64,000 bases of DNA from Phycisphaerales bacterium (GTDB lineage: Bacteria; Planctomycetota; Phycisphaerae; Phycisphaerales; UBA1924), in the NCBI GenBank assembly GCA_020850415.1, contig JADZER010000048.1, forward strand, positions 47,727-111,726, read 5' to 3'. Both the position numbers and the translations under genes were made by a program. Positions 54,377 through 63,334 of the stretch are shown one piece after another. Numbering within the stretch: the stretch's first letter is position 1; each line of letters starts with the position of its first letter. The notes beneath the pieces are model-generated. The model worked only from the letters and a program-made list of their open reading frames with translations, ran no database searches and was not told the origin of the DNA.

Positions 54377-56368
54377 TTATCCCTGGCCGGCCGGCAGCCA
54401 CAGGACGAACTCCGCCCCCGGCCCGGTGGCCTTGCCCAGCCGGAGGTCTCCCCCCAGTGACCGGGCCACGCTGCGGGCCAGGGCCAACCCGAGGCCCAGG
54501 CCCGACGACCCGTCCGCCCCGTGCGTGCGCGCGCGGATGAACGGGCTGAACACCCGGCGCCGCTCGCGCCCCGGGATCCCGGGCCCGAAGTCCCGCACGC
54601 GGAACTCCACGCCCCGCCCCAGGCCCCGAACGCGGAGCACGATCCGCTGATCCTCCGCGTCGCGGGCGTACTTGCACGCGTTGTCCACCAGGTTGCCCAG
54701 GATCCGCTCCAGTGAGCTGCGATCGCTTCCCACGCGCAACAGATCGACGCCCTCCGCGTCCACCCCGAGCGTCATCCCCGCCTGGGTCGCGGCCTCGGCG
54801 AGCGACGGGGTGATCTGGTCGAGCAGCTCGCGCACCCCGTGCGCCGACGCGGGCGCCGCCTTGGCCCCGATCCTCGCGAACGCCAGCACATTCTCCACGA
54901 TCGTCGCCAGCCGCTCGGACTCACGACGCAGCGTGCCAAGGTACTCCGCACGGCGCGACTCCTCCCGCACCATCCCATCGTCGAGCATCTGCGAGTAGAG
55001 ACAGAAGGTCGTCAGCGGCGTGCGGAGCTCGTGCGTCACCGCCGACACGAACCGCCCCCGCCGCTCCGAGAGCGCCAACGCCGCCCGCAGAACCGCCGCG
55101 ATCGCCACCACCGCCGCCAGCACCGCCACCCACGCGACGACCAGCACCGTGCGCGTCGGCGTCATCCCGCGGAGGCCCGCGCCCTGCATGTCCTCGGGCA
55201 CGAGCACCGCGGGCACCCCCGCGAGCAGGCTCCCGGCGTGCGTGGCCGCGTCAACCGCGACGGGGGACGCCTCGCCCCGCACAAGCGGCACCAGGTCGGC
55301 GTTGGGCAGCAGATCGGCGACCGCCGCGAGCATCGCCGACCGGAGCGCCGGCCAGTCGATCCAGAACCCCTGCGTGCTCTCCCGCCCGCCCACGGTGACC
55401 GCACGCACGAACAGCAGCTCGGGATCCCCCGAGGACGGGTTCCGGCGCCAGACCGGCGCGAACCGGCCGGTCTGGACCGAGACGGCGTCGCCGATCCGGT
55501 CCACCGGCCCGGGGCTCCCGCCGCCGAGGGCGGCCGGCGCCCGGTCCGACTCCTGGCCCCCCTTGCTCTGCTGGGCGCGCGACGCGCTGTCCGCAAACTC
55601 ACGGGCCGTGTAGGCGTTCCGCTGGCGCGCCTGCAGCTCGCTGATCGAACGCTCCTGACCGGCATCCTCCTCCGGCTCGGCTGATTCGGCCTCCGGGCTG
55701 AGCAGCTCGTCGGTCGCTTTCTCTCGCTCCTCCTTGGCGAAGGCGTAGAGCTCCTGCTGCGCCTCGGCGAGCTGGAGGTCGGGCGGCGATCGCGCGGGCG
55801 CAAGCGCCGCGTCCGCGTCCGGCCGCTTGTCCTCCCTCGCGGCGTCGAGGGTCGCGTTCTGCGCCCCCGCGGCCGCCCCCCGCAGGATCGCCGTCAGCTC
55901 GTTGAGCGCCTGCTCCACCTCGAGCACATCCGGCAGCGACATCGCCGAGCTCTCCGCCCGGTCGCGGAACTCGGGGTCCGGCGCCTCGGGCGAGGTCAGC
56001 CACCCCGAGGGCGTGCTCTCAAAGTGCAGGCGGATGTACTCACCGGGACCGGCCAGGAGCGGCGAGGGCACCAGCACCTCGCCCGGATGGAGCTCGTCCC
56101 ACATCCGCGTGTATGCCCGCTCGGCGGGATAGAACGACCGGTAATGGAAGTACGGCCGCGCCGCCTCGGTCGCGATCACCGGGCTCAGCAGCCCGTCCAT
56201 CCGCCACAGCGCCAGGCGGACCGCCTCCTGCTGGCGGGCGTCCTGCTGGGCGGCCTGCTCGCGCTGCTCCAGGCTCAGCATCTGCCAGGTCACCCACGCC
56301 AGCCCGTCCACGACCAGCAGCACGCACACCGCGTAGATCAGCCAGGTCAGCCGGCGGGCCGTCCTCAT
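54377..56368 (-). CDS. Sensor histidine kinase with large extracytoplasmic domain
   Basis: A 663-residue membrane kinase. A first helix lies at about residues 7-27, then an extracytoplasmic region of roughly 375 residues with an acidic, coiled-coil-like middle (about 180-270), a second helix near 408-430 and the kinase core. The H-box is FVSAVTHELRTPLTTFCLY with His near 447, the N-box LVDNACKYARD, and the ATP lid has FGPGIPG and SSGLGLGLALARSVA. No clear HAMP domain is seen between helix and H-box. Ligand unknown. GGAGG precedes the ATG at 56368, which overlaps the response regulator stop by four bases. Confidence 0.91.
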   Translation of the reverse strand: MRTARRLTWLIYAVCVLLVVDGLAWVTWQMLSLEQREQAAQQDARQQEAVRLALWRMDGLLSPVIATEAARPYFHYRSFYPAERAYTRMWDELHPGEVLVPSPLLAGPGEYIRLHFESTPSGWLTSPEAPDPEFRDRAESSAMSLPDVLEVEQALNELTAILRGAAAGAQNATLDAAREDKRPDADAALAPARSPPDLQLAEAQQELYAFAKEEREKATDELLSPEAESAEPEEDAGQERSISELQARQRNAYTAREFADSASRAQQSKGGQESDRAPAALGGGSPGPVDRIGDAVSVQTGRFAPVWRRNPSSGDPELLFVRAVTVGGRESTQGFWIDWPALRSAMLAAVADLLPNADLVPLVRGEASPVAVDAATHAGSLLAGVPAVLVPEDMQGAGLRGMTPTRTVLVVAWVAVLAAVVAIAAVLRAALALSERRGRFVSAVTHELRTPLTTFCLYSQMLDDGMVREESRRAEYLGTLRRESERLATIVENVLAFARIGAKAAPASAHGVRELLDQITPSLAEAATQAGMTLGVDAEGVDLLRVGSDRSSLERILGNLVDNACKYARDAEDQRIVLRVRGLGRGVEFRVRDFGPGIPGRERRRVFSPFIRARTHGADGSSGLGLGLALARSVARSLGGDLRLGKATGPGAEFVLWLPAGQG

Positions 56369-57087
56369 GGGACACCCTCCCCGCCGTCCCCGCCGTCCCC
56401 GCCGAGCATGTACCCCTTGCCGCGCACGGTGACGATCACCGTCGGCTTGGCCGAGTCGTCCCCGAGTTGCTCGCGGAGCCTCGCGATCGCCATATCGACG
56501 GTACGGGTCTGCACCCCGCGCGGATCGACACCCCACACCCGCTTGAGCAGCTCGTCCCGCGAGATCGCCCGGCCCTGGTTGGCGGCCAGGTACTCCAGCA
56601 GCTCGGCCTCGCGCTGGGCCAGCACCACCCGCCGCCCGTCGGCAAACGCCACCTCGCGACGCTCGAAGTCCACGACCCGCCCGTCGAGCTCGAGCCGGTG
56701 CACGGGCTTGGGCCGCTCCGCCGAACGCCGCAGCACCGCCTCGACCCGCGCCAGCAGTTCCCCCGCGTTGAACGGCTTGACCACATAGTCGTCGGCCCCC
56801 AGCCGCAGCCCCTTCACCCGATCCTCGGCCTCGCCCTTGGCGGTCAGGAAGATCACCGGCAGCGCCGGACGCACCCGGCGAAGCTCCGCCAGCACGCTCA
56901 GCCCGTCCCGCTTGGGCATGTAGATGTCCAGCAGCACGATGTCGATGTCCGCGCTGCTGGCGACCTCGAAGCCCTCCTTGCCGTCGGCGGCCTCGAGCAC
57001 CGTGTAGCCGGAGAACTCCAGCGCATCCCGCACCCCCCGGCGGATGGCCGAGTCATCCTCAACAACAAGCACGCGGGCGAGGGGCAT
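56365..57087 (-). CDS. Response regulator, OmpR/PhoB family
   Basis: A 240-residue DNA-binding response regulator. The receiver domain has acidic pocket residues Glu10, Asp11 and Asp12 (VVEDD), phosphorylated Asp54 in VLLDIYMPKRDG, and the lysine of FLTAKGE. The C-terminal winged helix has LEYLAANQGRAISRDELLKRVWG and RTVDMAIARLREQLG. The C-terminus ends in a Gly/Asp tail encoded by a nine-base tandem repeat near 56376-56404. The ATG at 57087 follows GAGG; a TTG at 57099 is less likely. It is co-transcribed with the kinase gene. Confidence 0.94.
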   Translation of the reverse strand: MPLARVLVVEDDSAIRRGVRDALEFSGYTVLEAADGKEGFEVASSADIDIVLLDIYMPKRDGLSVLAELRRVRPALPVIFLTAKGEAEDRVKGLRLGADDYVVKPFNAGELLARVEAVLRRSAERPKPVHRLELDGRVVDFERREVAFADGRRVVLAQREAELLEYLAANQGRAISRDELLKRVWGVDPRGVQTRTVDMAIARLREQLGDDSAKPTVIVTVRGKGYMLGGDGGDGGEGVP

Positions 57088-57184
57088 GGGAGGCCTCAAC
57101 GAGGAACCGGTCCCCGCCGGCGCCGACGGGCCCGGCGGTCGTCACCTCAGTGTACCGTTCGTCCGAGGCGACGCCCCCGGGCGC

Positions 57185-58717
57185 CTACCACCAGTAGTGC
57201 ACCGAGTAGGTCAGCACGACCTCCCCGCCCGGCTCGATCGTGACCGGGAAGTGGATCGTGCGGGCGTCCTGCTTCTCCGAGTCGTGGCTCTGGACCGTCA
57301 GCTTCCAGTTGCTCCACCGGTAGAGGCTTTCCTTGACGATCACCGTGACCGCCTGGTCCTTGTGGTTGCGCAGCTTGATCTCGATGGTCTCATCGATCGT
57401 GTCCCGGGCGTTGTCAACCGCGAACTCCACCTGCCGTCGCTCGCCCACCACATCGAACGCCTCGCCCATCTTGATCAGCACCGTCTCGTCCTTGGGCGTG
57501 TGGTCGATCGCGTCCTCGCCGATAAACTCCATCGACCCGTCGGCCGTGTCCACCTGGCTGACCCGGACGCGTCCCCGCGGCAGCGGGATGCCCAGCCCGG
57601 CGCCCTCCTCGTTCTTGAACCGCAGGTAGACATCGACCTCCGTGCCCGACTGCAGACCCAGGTCGCGGTCGGTCGCGGGGGAGGGCCACCAGCCCTGGTA
57701 CGGCCACTGCAGCCCGTAATAGACCAGCACCTTCTCCGCCGGGACGCCCGAGGCCCCCTCGAACAGCTCGATCTGCTTGGTCGAGTTGTCCGGCAGCGTG
57801 GCCGGGCGCCCGAGCGTGTAGAGGTGGTACTCGAAGAACGCCTTCTGCTCGAACCCCCCCACCCCGGCCTCGTCGGCCGCCATCTCGCGCCGCATGAACA
57901 TCTGCCCGCCGCCCTGGGGCTGCGGCGCGCGGTGGACATCGCCCGCCACGAGCTTGAGCTTCGCCTCGTCGTAGCCCGCGCCCGACTGGTTGAGGATGCT
58001 GACCCACGCCCCGACATCCAGCAGCCCCGAGTTGGCGTCCTCGCCGGGGGTGAAGACCAAGTTGTAGTCGGCCCACCAGGTGATGCCGGAGGTCTGGTAC
58101 GACACCCTCGCCCGCTGCTCCCCGGCCCGCGGGCTCAGCACATCCCACACCAGCGTCGGCCGGGTGATCAGCCCCTCGGGCAACGCGGGGAAGTCGATCG
58201 AGTAGTACCCGTTGAAGGTCTTGAGCCCGCCGTCGGCCAGACGCAGGATGATGCCGCCGGAGGCCGACAGCAGCGTGCCGGTGTACGACTCCAGCGAGTC
58301 GCCCGCGAGCTGGTTGATGGTGACAGACTTGTCGATGAACCGCTCGAGCAGCTTCTGGTTGGACACAAGGTCGAACTCGTAGCTCTGCTCGAGCACGCGC
58401 GTCCCCTCGGGGTCGGTCAGCGACTCGAACCGCACCGTCGTCGGGTCGATCTGCGACGCGACATCGGTAAACCGGACCCTCGACCGCCCCGCCCCGATCG
58501 CGATCTCCCGCTCCTGGCGCACCACCGCGTACCCCAGCTCCTGCACCGGCTGGTAGGCGTTGTACCCGTACGGGTTGGGGTTGGCCGAGGGCCGGTAGAC
58601 CTCCGGCGGGATCGCCCCGGGCGCCGCCGACGAGTAGATCGTCAGCGCGGTGTCCTGGGCGTGGACGGAGACGGCAAGCCCGGCGACGAGCAGGGCGGCC
58701 CGGATGAAACTCGACAT
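57185..58717 (-). CDS. Exported DUF4139 domain protein
   Basis: A 510-residue exported protein with a signal peptide (about residues 1-20). The N-terminal part has VRQEREIAIGAGRSRVRFTDVASQIDPTTVRF-type sequence, here seen as IAIGAGRSRVRFTDVASQID. The DUF4139 region contains VSYQTSGITWWADYNLVF and ends with IHFPVTIEPGGEVVLTYSV near the C-terminus. The family has no assigned activity. It is the last of three exported proteins on the minus strand, behind two vWA proteins, and precedes the two-component system genes. Confidence 0.82.
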   Translation of the reverse strand: MSSFIRAALLVAGLAVSVHAQDTALTIYSSAAPGAIPPEVYRPSANPNPYGYNAYQPVQELGYAVVRQEREIAIGAGRSRVRFTDVASQIDPTTVRFESLTDPEGTRVLEQSYEFDLVSNQKLLERFIDKSVTINQLAGDSLESYTGTLLSASGGIILRLADGGLKTFNGYYSIDFPALPEGLITRPTLVWDVLSPRAGEQRARVSYQTSGITWWADYNLVFTPGEDANSGLLDVGAWVSILNQSGAGYDEAKLKLVAGDVHRAPQPQGGGQMFMRREMAADEAGVGGFEQKAFFEYHLYTLGRPATLPDNSTKQIELFEGASGVPAEKVLVYYGLQWPYQGWWPSPATDRDLGLQSGTEVDVYLRFKNEEGAGLGIPLPRGRVRVSQVDTADGSMEFIGEDAIDHTPKDETVLIKMGEAFDVVGERRQVEFAVDNARDTIDETIEIKLRNHKDQAVTVIVKESLYRWSNWKLTVQSHDSEKQDARTIHFPVTIEPGGEVVLTYSVHYWW

Positions 58718-58789
58718 GGCGTGTTCCTTGTTCCTGGTGTCTCGGGCGCCGGCGCAACCCCGCGCCGGCGTGGCGGGCGATCCGGCGGG

Positions 58790-59977
58790 TCAGTCGTAGC
58801 GGATCCCCGCCCGCGCCGCCTGCGCTCGCAGCGACTCTATGACCTTCTGGTCGAACGCGTCGCGCTCGCCCGACCCCAACCGCTCCATCTCCGCCCGCAG
58901 ATACTCCGCCCGCTTCTCCGCGAGCCCGCTGATCTTGGCCTGCAGCTCCCTGCGCTCCGCGCCCTTCTTCTCCACAAACGCCCGACGCTCCCCGGCCGGC
59001 AGGGCCTGCAGCTCGGGCGGCAGCTCCTCCTCCGACAGCTCGTCGAGCTCCACCTTGCCGTCGGCGATGTCCTGGACCAGCTCCTGGCGCCCGCCCAGCG
59101 TCTTGCCCCCCTCGTCCCGGGCCAGGTACAGCGCCCGCTCCGCGCCCGCCGGGGCGGAGGCCTCCGCCGCCAACCCGCGCCCGGCCTCGCGCTTGTCCGC
59201 GAGCTCCGCCTGGGCCGCCGCATCGCCATACCCGAGCAGCGTGCCCGATAGCCCCGCGGAGAGCCCGGCCAGCTCCGCGTCGTACGGCGTCTCGATCGCC
59301 ACCACCCCGCCCGACTGCTCGATCGCGAAGTACTCCCCCTCCGACAGCCTCGCGATCTCCTGCCAGATCGGCGTCGTCTCGGCCATCTGCCCGCACTGGA
59401 TCGTGTTCACGATGATCCCCCGCCGCACCGCCTCCTCGCACGACGCCTGGTACTTTACATCCTGCTCGTAGTCCATGTGCGGCGGGGCGTCGCCCACCAG
59501 GTAGATCAGCCGCAGCGTCCGGTCCTCCGGCGCCCGCGGCGACCACGCGATCGCCGTCACCGCCTCGTGCAGGGCCTGGTTCACGCTCTCCGGGCCGTCC
59601 CCGCCGCCGTTGGCGGTGTAGCCCATCAGGTCGCTGTACACCTGGTCGAGGTCCTCGGTCAGCACCGTCGAGACGGTGACATAGTCGTCGCCGACATCGC
59701 GGTACCCGACCAGGCCCATGCGGATCGCCGGGCGCGGCTTGGCGGTCGCGATCTGGTTGGCGATCGACCAGATCTTCTGCTTGGCCCCCTCGATCAGGCC
59801 GCCCATCGACCCGGTCGTATCCAGCACGAACACGACCTCAATCGCGGGCTGCTCCAGGATCAACGCCGGCTCGGTGATCACCGTCTGCGGGCGGACCTCC
59901 GCCGGCCTTTGCACGGTCTCCTGCGCGAGACCCGAGGCGGCCAGCAGGGCGACGATCAACGCGGTGTGCTTCAACAT
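58790..59977 (-). CDS. Exported vWA domain protein
   Basis: A 395-residue exported protein with a signal peptide (about residues 1-19). The von Willebrand factor A domain has the metal site in VVFVLDTTGSMGGLIEGAK (Asp53, Ser57), a later GLVGYRDVGDD and LIYLVGDAPPHMDYEQD. The C-terminal third is charged and helical, rich in Glu, Ala and Leu. It may act as a binding or assembly factor outside the cytoplasm; no enzymatic motif is seen. AAGGA precedes the ATG. It lies 72 bases upstream of the DUF4139 gene and probably shares its transcript. Confidence 0.87.
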   Translation of the reverse strand: MLKHTALIVALLAASGLAQETVQRPAEVRPQTVITEPALILEQPAIEVVFVLDTTGSMGGLIEGAKQKIWSIANQIATAKPRPAIRMGLVGYRDVGDDYVTVSTVLTEDLDQVYSDLMGYTANGGGDGPESVNQALHEAVTAIAWSPRAPEDRTLRLIYLVGDAPPHMDYEQDVKYQASCEEAVRRGIIVNTIQCGQMAETTPIWQEIARLSEGEYFAIEQSGGVVAIETPYDAELAGLSAGLSGTLLGYGDAAAQAELADKREAGRGLAAEASAPAGAERALYLARDEGGKTLGGRQELVQDIADGKVELDELSEEELPPELQALPAGERRAFVEKKGAERRELQAKISGLAEKRAEYLRAEMERLGSGERDAFDQKVIESLRAQAARAGIRYD

Positions 59978-60034
59978 GGTGTGGTTCCTTGTCAGATCAC
60001 AAATGCCTGAGACCCATGGCGGGAGCCCGCCTCA

Positions 60035-60059
60035 ACGAGCCCTGAGCGCAAGCTCAGGG
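60035..60059 (+). repeat. REP-like palindrome, copy 1
   Basis: ACGAG followed by a perfect hairpin CCCTGAGC-GCAA-GCTCAGGG. The head ACGAG and the stem match copy 2 at 60093-60116 read on the other strand. Confidence 0.7.
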
Positions 60060-60092
60060 ACAAACCTCCCAACCGCCTCTCGCGAATCCCAA

Positions 60093-60116
60093 CCCCGAGC
60101 TCGCGCTCGGGGCTCG
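60093..60116 (-). repeat. REP-like palindrome, copy 2 (inverted)
   Basis: On the minus strand ACGAG followed by CCCCGAGC and GCTCGGGG. It is a convergent partner to copy 1, with 33 bases between them, like a bacterial interspersed mosaic element. Confidence 0.7.
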
Positions 60117-60150
60117 TAAAGCCCGCCCCGCCGTCTCCGACGGGGCGGGC
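60117..60150 (-). terminator. Rho-independent terminator
   Basis: GCCCGCCCCG (60121-60130) pairs with CGGGGCGGGC (60141-60150); the minus strand then reads TTTA. It ends the VIT-vWA transcript directly after its stop codon, next to the REP-like pair. Confidence 0.8.
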
Positions 60151-60160
60151 GGTGAGAGGG

Positions 60161-62461
60161 TTAGCTGGACTGCTTGATCAGCGTGCGCTTGCCGTCGAGC
60201 AGCAGGTAGATATCGCCGCCCGCCGCCAGCACGCTCTGGCGGTTCTCGCGGGCGAACCGATCGACCAGCTCGAAGTACTCATCGCTGGCGAACTCGATCG
60301 TCCGCTCAGGCTCCGACTCGGCCTGATCGAGCATCTGCGCGTCCACCCAGCGCGTGCCCCGACGGTAGAGCGTCTGGTCGGCGTTCTGGCGGACGCTGAC
60401 AAAGGTGGTCTCGTTCATCGACTTGTCGCCTTCCGCGGCGTAGAGCATCAGGTTGCCGCTGTTCAGCCGGTCCGCCTCGCGCTGAGACTGGGCGTTGGCC
60501 TCCTGCGAGACCCCGCCGCCACCGCTCCGGCCCCCGCCGGCGCGCCGGTTGACCTCATCCCGTGCGGCTGTCGTCGGCATGGATCGCATCAGGCCTCGCT
60601 CGCGTTCATCGCCGAACTGGCCGGCCAGCATATCGTTCTCCTCCGCCGCCAGAAACGCCGTGTACTCCGTCAGGATCCCGAACTCCGTCGACAGACGGAT
60701 CACCTCGTCCACCAGCTCCTTGTTCAGCTCCCCCCCGTCCGCCCCGGACTGCCGGATCTCGTCGATCAGCGTCCCGATCTTCCGCATCGCCCAGATCCGT
60801 GGCACGAAGCTGTTCTGCACGCTCGCCTTCGAAACCTCGAAGCCCGCGTCGAACGACCGCTCACGCCCCGAGGCGTCCCTGCCGGTCAGCGTGAACTTGA
60901 GCGCCGAGGCGGTGAGGTACTGCCCCAGCACCACCACCTGCTCGCCCTCGAACACATCGCCCAGCGACCCCGGCAGCACCTCCCGCACCGGCGACACCGC
61001 CAGCACGCCCGGGTCCTTGGCCGACCAGCTCAGCACCGGCTCGGCCAGCACCGGCCCCTGCAAGCGCTTGAACACCTGCCCCACCTTCACCTCGATGTCC
61101 TCGTCGGGCATCACGAAGGTCGGGCTGCCGCGCGAGCCGGTCGCCAGCGCCGAGAGCAGCGGCGAGTTCACATCGAACCCCACGCCGAAGCTGAAGATCC
61201 GGCGACCGTGCTTGTTGGCCTTGCGGGCCGCCTCGCGGATGTCGGTCTCGCTCCGCACCCCCACCGTCGGCAGCCCGTCGGTCAGGAACAAGACCATCGG
61301 CAGCGTCCCCTGCGCCGGCTCGGCGCTCAGAGCCTGCACCAGCGCGTCGTGGATGTTCGTCCCCCCCACCGGCGCCAGGCCCTGGATGTACGCCTCCGCC
61401 TGCTTGAGCGACTCGGGTGTCTTCTCGACCGCCGCCGCGGAGAAGCTCTCGATCGAGTCCGAGTAGTCGATGATGTTGAAGTACTCGCCGTCGTGCAGCG
61501 CCCCGACGATCTGCAGCGCCGCGTTCCTGGCCTGCTCGATCTTCTCGCCCCGCATCGACCCCGACCGGTCGATCACCAGCGTCACCTCGCGCTTGATCAC
61601 CGCACGCTCGGCCTCGGCCGGCACGCCCAGCAGCAGCATGAAGTACCCCCCGTCGCCCGAGGAACCGACCCGCGGGTCGGGGTACGCGATCAGCGACGCC
61701 GCCAGCCCGTCGCTCGCGGCCATCACATAGCTCAGCCGGAACGCACCCGGGTCGTTCGCCGAGCTCGCCGGCACCGTCACCCGCACGCCCCCGTCGGCAA
61801 GCCGCTCGGTCGCCAGGTCGTGGCTCGGTGAATACACCGCACCGATCGCCCGCGAGCTCTTGATCGTCGCCGACATCGACCACTTCACCCCGCTCCGCTC
61901 CAGCGACTCGCTCCGCGGCAGCACATAGTCCACCCGGCTCCCCTCCGCCGGAAGCACCTGCTCGTACACCAGCTCCATCCGCTGCGTGCCGTTGGCCGGC
62001 ACGGGGAAGACGCTCGACCGGATCAGATTCAGCCCCACGAACTCGACCAGCCCCGGGTCGCGCGTCCGGCGCACGATCGACTCGTAGATGCGCCGGGCCT
62101 CCTCGCGGGTCAGCACCTTCGCGATCCCCTCGTCGGGCAGCCCCTCGAGCCGGAACTGCCGCACCGCGGCCCCGTCCGGCACGGGCATCAGCAGCTGCGA
62201 CTCCTGGGCCACCCCCGACGGGTTCCGCAGCACGATCCCCACCGTCGTCGTCGCCACCTGCTCGCGGATCGCGACCGCGACCTCCACGCTCTCGATCCGG
62301 ACCGAGCTCTCCTGGATCGGCGGCAGGACCACCCGGTGCTGGGGGATAACCAGGTTCTCCCAGCGGTCCCCGTCCTGCGCCGCCGCCCCAGGGGCCAGCA
62401 CCCCCACCACCCCGACCGCCACGACCCCCAGCAACGCCCGGCCCGCTCGGAATATCGACAT
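60161..62461 (-). CDS. Exported VIT and vWA domain protein
   Basis: A 766-residue exported protein with a signal peptide (about residues 1-27). A VIT domain (vault/inter-alpha-trypsin type, VEVAVAIREQVATTTVGIVLRN-type, with REEARRIYESIVRRTRDPGL) is followed by a vWA domain with metal site VTLVIDRSGSMRGEK near residues 290-305, IIDYSDSIESF and LFLTDGLPTVG. The C-terminus is helical and Gly/Arg-rich in one stretch (RRAGGGRSGGGG). Such proteins are common in planctomycetes; function unknown. GAGGAG lies seven bases before the ATG at 62461 and only one base before the ATG at 62467, which decides the start. Confidence 0.88.
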   Translation of the reverse strand: MSIFRAGRALLGVVAVGVVGVLAPGAAAQDGDRWENLVIPQHRVVLPPIQESSVRIESVEVAVAIREQVATTTVGIVLRNPSGVAQESQLLMPVPDGAAVRQFRLEGLPDEGIAKVLTREEARRIYESIVRRTRDPGLVEFVGLNLIRSSVFPVPANGTQRMELVYEQVLPAEGSRVDYVLPRSESLERSGVKWSMSATIKSSRAIGAVYSPSHDLATERLADGGVRVTVPASSANDPGAFRLSYVMAASDGLAASLIAYPDPRVGSSGDGGYFMLLLGVPAEAERAVIKREVTLVIDRSGSMRGEKIEQARNAALQIVGALHDGEYFNIIDYSDSIESFSAAAVEKTPESLKQAEAYIQGLAPVGGTNIHDALVQALSAEPAQGTLPMVLFLTDGLPTVGVRSETDIREAARKANKHGRRIFSFGVGFDVNSPLLSALATGSRGSPTFVMPDEDIEVKVGQVFKRLQGPVLAEPVLSWSAKDPGVLAVSPVREVLPGSLGDVFEGEQVVVLGQYLTASALKFTLTGRDASGRERSFDAGFEVSKASVQNSFVPRIWAMRKIGTLIDEIRQSGADGGELNKELVDEVIRLSTEFGILTEYTAFLAAEENDMLAGQFGDERERGLMRSMPTTAARDEVNRRAGGGRSGGGGVSQEANAQSQREADRLNSGNLMLYAAEGDKSMNETTFVSVRQNADQTLYRRGTRWVDAQMLDQAESEPERTIEFASDEYFELVDRFARENRQSVLAAGGDIYLLLDGKRTLIKQSS

Positions 62462-62611
62462 CGGCATGCTCCTCGTGGGCCGGGCAGCGTGCCCGGCCAT
62501 GCTCAGAGATACCGATGAGACCGCCCCCGTTGCGCAACGCCTTGGTAACGCCCGCCCGGAATCGGGCCCTGCGCCCCCGCCAGGGCCGAAACTGGGACCG
62601 GCCGAAAGGCA

Positions 62612-62639
62612 GGCCGCCCGCGATTTCTCGCGGGCGGCC
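62612..62639 (-). terminator. Strong hairpin terminator of a PEP-CTERM gene
   Basis: GGCCGCCCGCGA and TCGCGGGCGGCC form a perfect 12-bp stem. The T-run on the minus strand is weak (TGCCTTTCGG). Nearly the same hairpin follows the next PEP-CTERM gene at 63864-63898. Confidence 0.75.
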
Positions 62640-62674
62640 AGAGGTCAGGATTGACGCGCGAGGCGCCGTCGCGA

Positions 62675-63334
62675 TCAGCGACGACGACGGGCGACCAGGG
62701 CGCCCAGGCCCAGCAGGGCGGCCGAGGCGGGGGCGGGGACATGGTTGATCCCATAGCTGAAGTCGGCCGAGTTGGTGCCAAACTGGTCACGGGCGGGGCC
62801 GTAGCTGACGCCGAAGTAGGTGCTGTAGAAGAACGAGTTGTCGTTGTTGCCGCCGGGGGTGCCGTTGGAGCCGGCGCCGCTGGTGGTCGCCACGAACGCG
62901 CGGCCGGTGCCGTCGCCCTTCTCCGAGAGCGCCAGGAAGTACTTGCCGGGGCTGAGGTTGCTATCGGGGACATCGGCGACCAGGTGGTAGCCGGTGAAGC
63001 CGAAGGCGTCGAAGCCGTTGGGGGTCTTGGTGTAGGCGCCGTCGGTGTCGCCGGACGCGTGCAGGGTGCCGCCGAAGCCGTTGCTCATGCCCGAGCGGAT
63101 CTCGTACGCATAGCCGGTGATGTTGGTGCTGGAGAGGAAGTTGCCACCAATGTCAAAGATGGTGCCGCCGTTCCAGTCGAAGTCATCGAACACATACGCG
63201 TCGGTGACCGGACTGGTGTTGAACTCAGCCGAGAGGCCGTTCACGAGGTCGGGGTCGCCGTTGTACCACTGGGCGTGCTGGGCCGAGGCGGCGGCGGCGA
63301 TACCAGCGATGGCGAGAATGGAAACAGTCTTCAT
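62675..63334 (-). CDS. PEP-CTERM sorting domain-containing exported protein
   Basis: A 219-residue exported protein with a signal peptide (about residues 1-18, MKTVSILAIAGIAAAASA). The body is beta-rich (AYVFDDFDWNGGTIFDIGG, GYHLVADVPDSNLSPGKYFLALS) and resembles exported proteins found repeatedly in Phycisphaerae, without a named domain known to me. There are no cysteines. The sorting tail is PAPASAALLGLGALVARRRR. The ATG at 63334 follows AGGGAG. The last part of the gene plus its terminator is almost the same as the gene entering at the right window edge. Confidence 0.86.
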   Translation of the reverse strand: MKTVSILAIAGIAAAASAQHAQWYNGDPDLVNGLSAEFNTSPVTDAYVFDDFDWNGGTIFDIGGNFLSSTNITGYAYEIRSGMSNGFGGTLHASGDTDGAYTKTPNGFDAFGFTGYHLVADVPDSNLSPGKYFLALSEKGDGTGRAFVATTSGAGSNGTPGGNNDNSFFYSTYFGVSYGPARDQFGTNSADFSYGINHVPAPASAALLGLGALVARRRR

